Assembly (NCBI GenBank): GCA_903928275.1
Contig: CAIYQJ010000144.1
Coordinates: 1 to 5,179 of the forward strand
Direction of reading: 5' to 3'
Length of the DNA: 5,179 nt
DNA from: an uncultured Chloroflexota bacterium
Lineage (GTDB): Bacteria; Chloroflexota; Limnocylindria; Limnocylindrales; CSP1-4
Shown here: in pieces, positions 5,089 to 5,179 of the stretch
Position numbering within the stretch: the first letter of the stretch is position 1
Layout of the letters: each line of letters opens with the position of its first letter
Notes under the pieces: generated by a model
Seen by the model: the letters and a program-made list of their open reading frames with translations, nothing else
The model's database searches: none
What the model was told of the DNA's origin: nothing
Program-made: the position numbers and the translations under genes

Positions 5089-5179
5089 TCAGCGACGGAA
5101 CAGGGTGTAGAGGACGACCGCCGCGCTGGCGACCGCGGCTACAGCCGCGAGCGGCTCCACGGCGAGCAGGTCGACGCCC
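5089..5179 (-). CDS. C-terminal fragment of a probable membrane protein (partial)
   Basis: The minus strand is open from the window edge to a TGA at 5091-5089. It encodes 29 residues that begin GVDLLAVEPL, continue with an Ala/Val-rich hydrophobic stretch and end VVLYTLFRR. Of the 29 codons, 26 end in G or C, like the real genes here. The end reads as one transmembrane helix capped by two arginines, as in a C-terminally anchored or multi-pass protein. The rest of the gene lies beyond the window, so the family cannot be told. It converges on the J-protein gene. Confidence 0.6.
   Translation of the reverse strand, partial: GVDLLAVEPLAAVAAVASAAVVLYTLFRR

Overview
This is a 5.2 kb window of very GC-rich DNA whose coding frames end almost every codon in G or C. 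Strong G/C-ending codon bias, GTG starts, GTGA stop/start overlaps and the gene families suggest a GC-rich Chloroflexota-like or actinobacterial genome. That placement is inference: there is no rRNA or other decisive marker here.

Layout, left to right. A plus-strand four-helix membrane protein of unknown function (54-602), possibly preceded by a tiny coupled reading frame (28-57), ends on a CTAG tetramer. That tetramer is also the stop of the convergent minus-strand pyrD (stop at 599-601). The minus strand then carries, in transcription order from 4002 down to 599: a 108-residue protein resembling the dimeric alpha/beta barrel (EthD/NIPSNAP-like) fold; a very acidic 293-residue protein built from two diverged copies of one domain; pyrK, the FAD/[2Fe-2S] electron-transfer subunit of dihydroorotate dehydrogenase; and pyrD, its class 1B FMN catalytic subunit. 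The first two genes are 11 bp apart, the second and third 73 bp apart, and pyrK and pyrD probably overlap by a GTGA tetramer. The set could be one operon or two units.

A non-coding divergent region of about 400 bp (4003-4408) holds several inverted repeats, including a perfect 10-bp stem and a 13-bp stem with one bulge. To its right, on the plus strand, lies a J-domain protein (4409-5026) with a serine/glycine-rich linker and a separate conserved-looking C-terminal module. The window ends with the C-terminus of a minus-strand membrane protein (5089-5179).

Functionally, PyrK and PyrD make up the NAD-linked dihydroorotate dehydrogenase of pyrimidine synthesis: PyrD oxidises dihydroorotate to orotate, and electrons pass through the PyrK [2Fe-2S] cluster and FAD to NAD+. 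The two small genes upstream have no recognised role in this pathway. They form a tight pair, and together with the duplicated acidic protein they are the best candidate here for something undescribed. I saw no CRISPR array, insertion sequence, phage gene, tRNA or rRNA.
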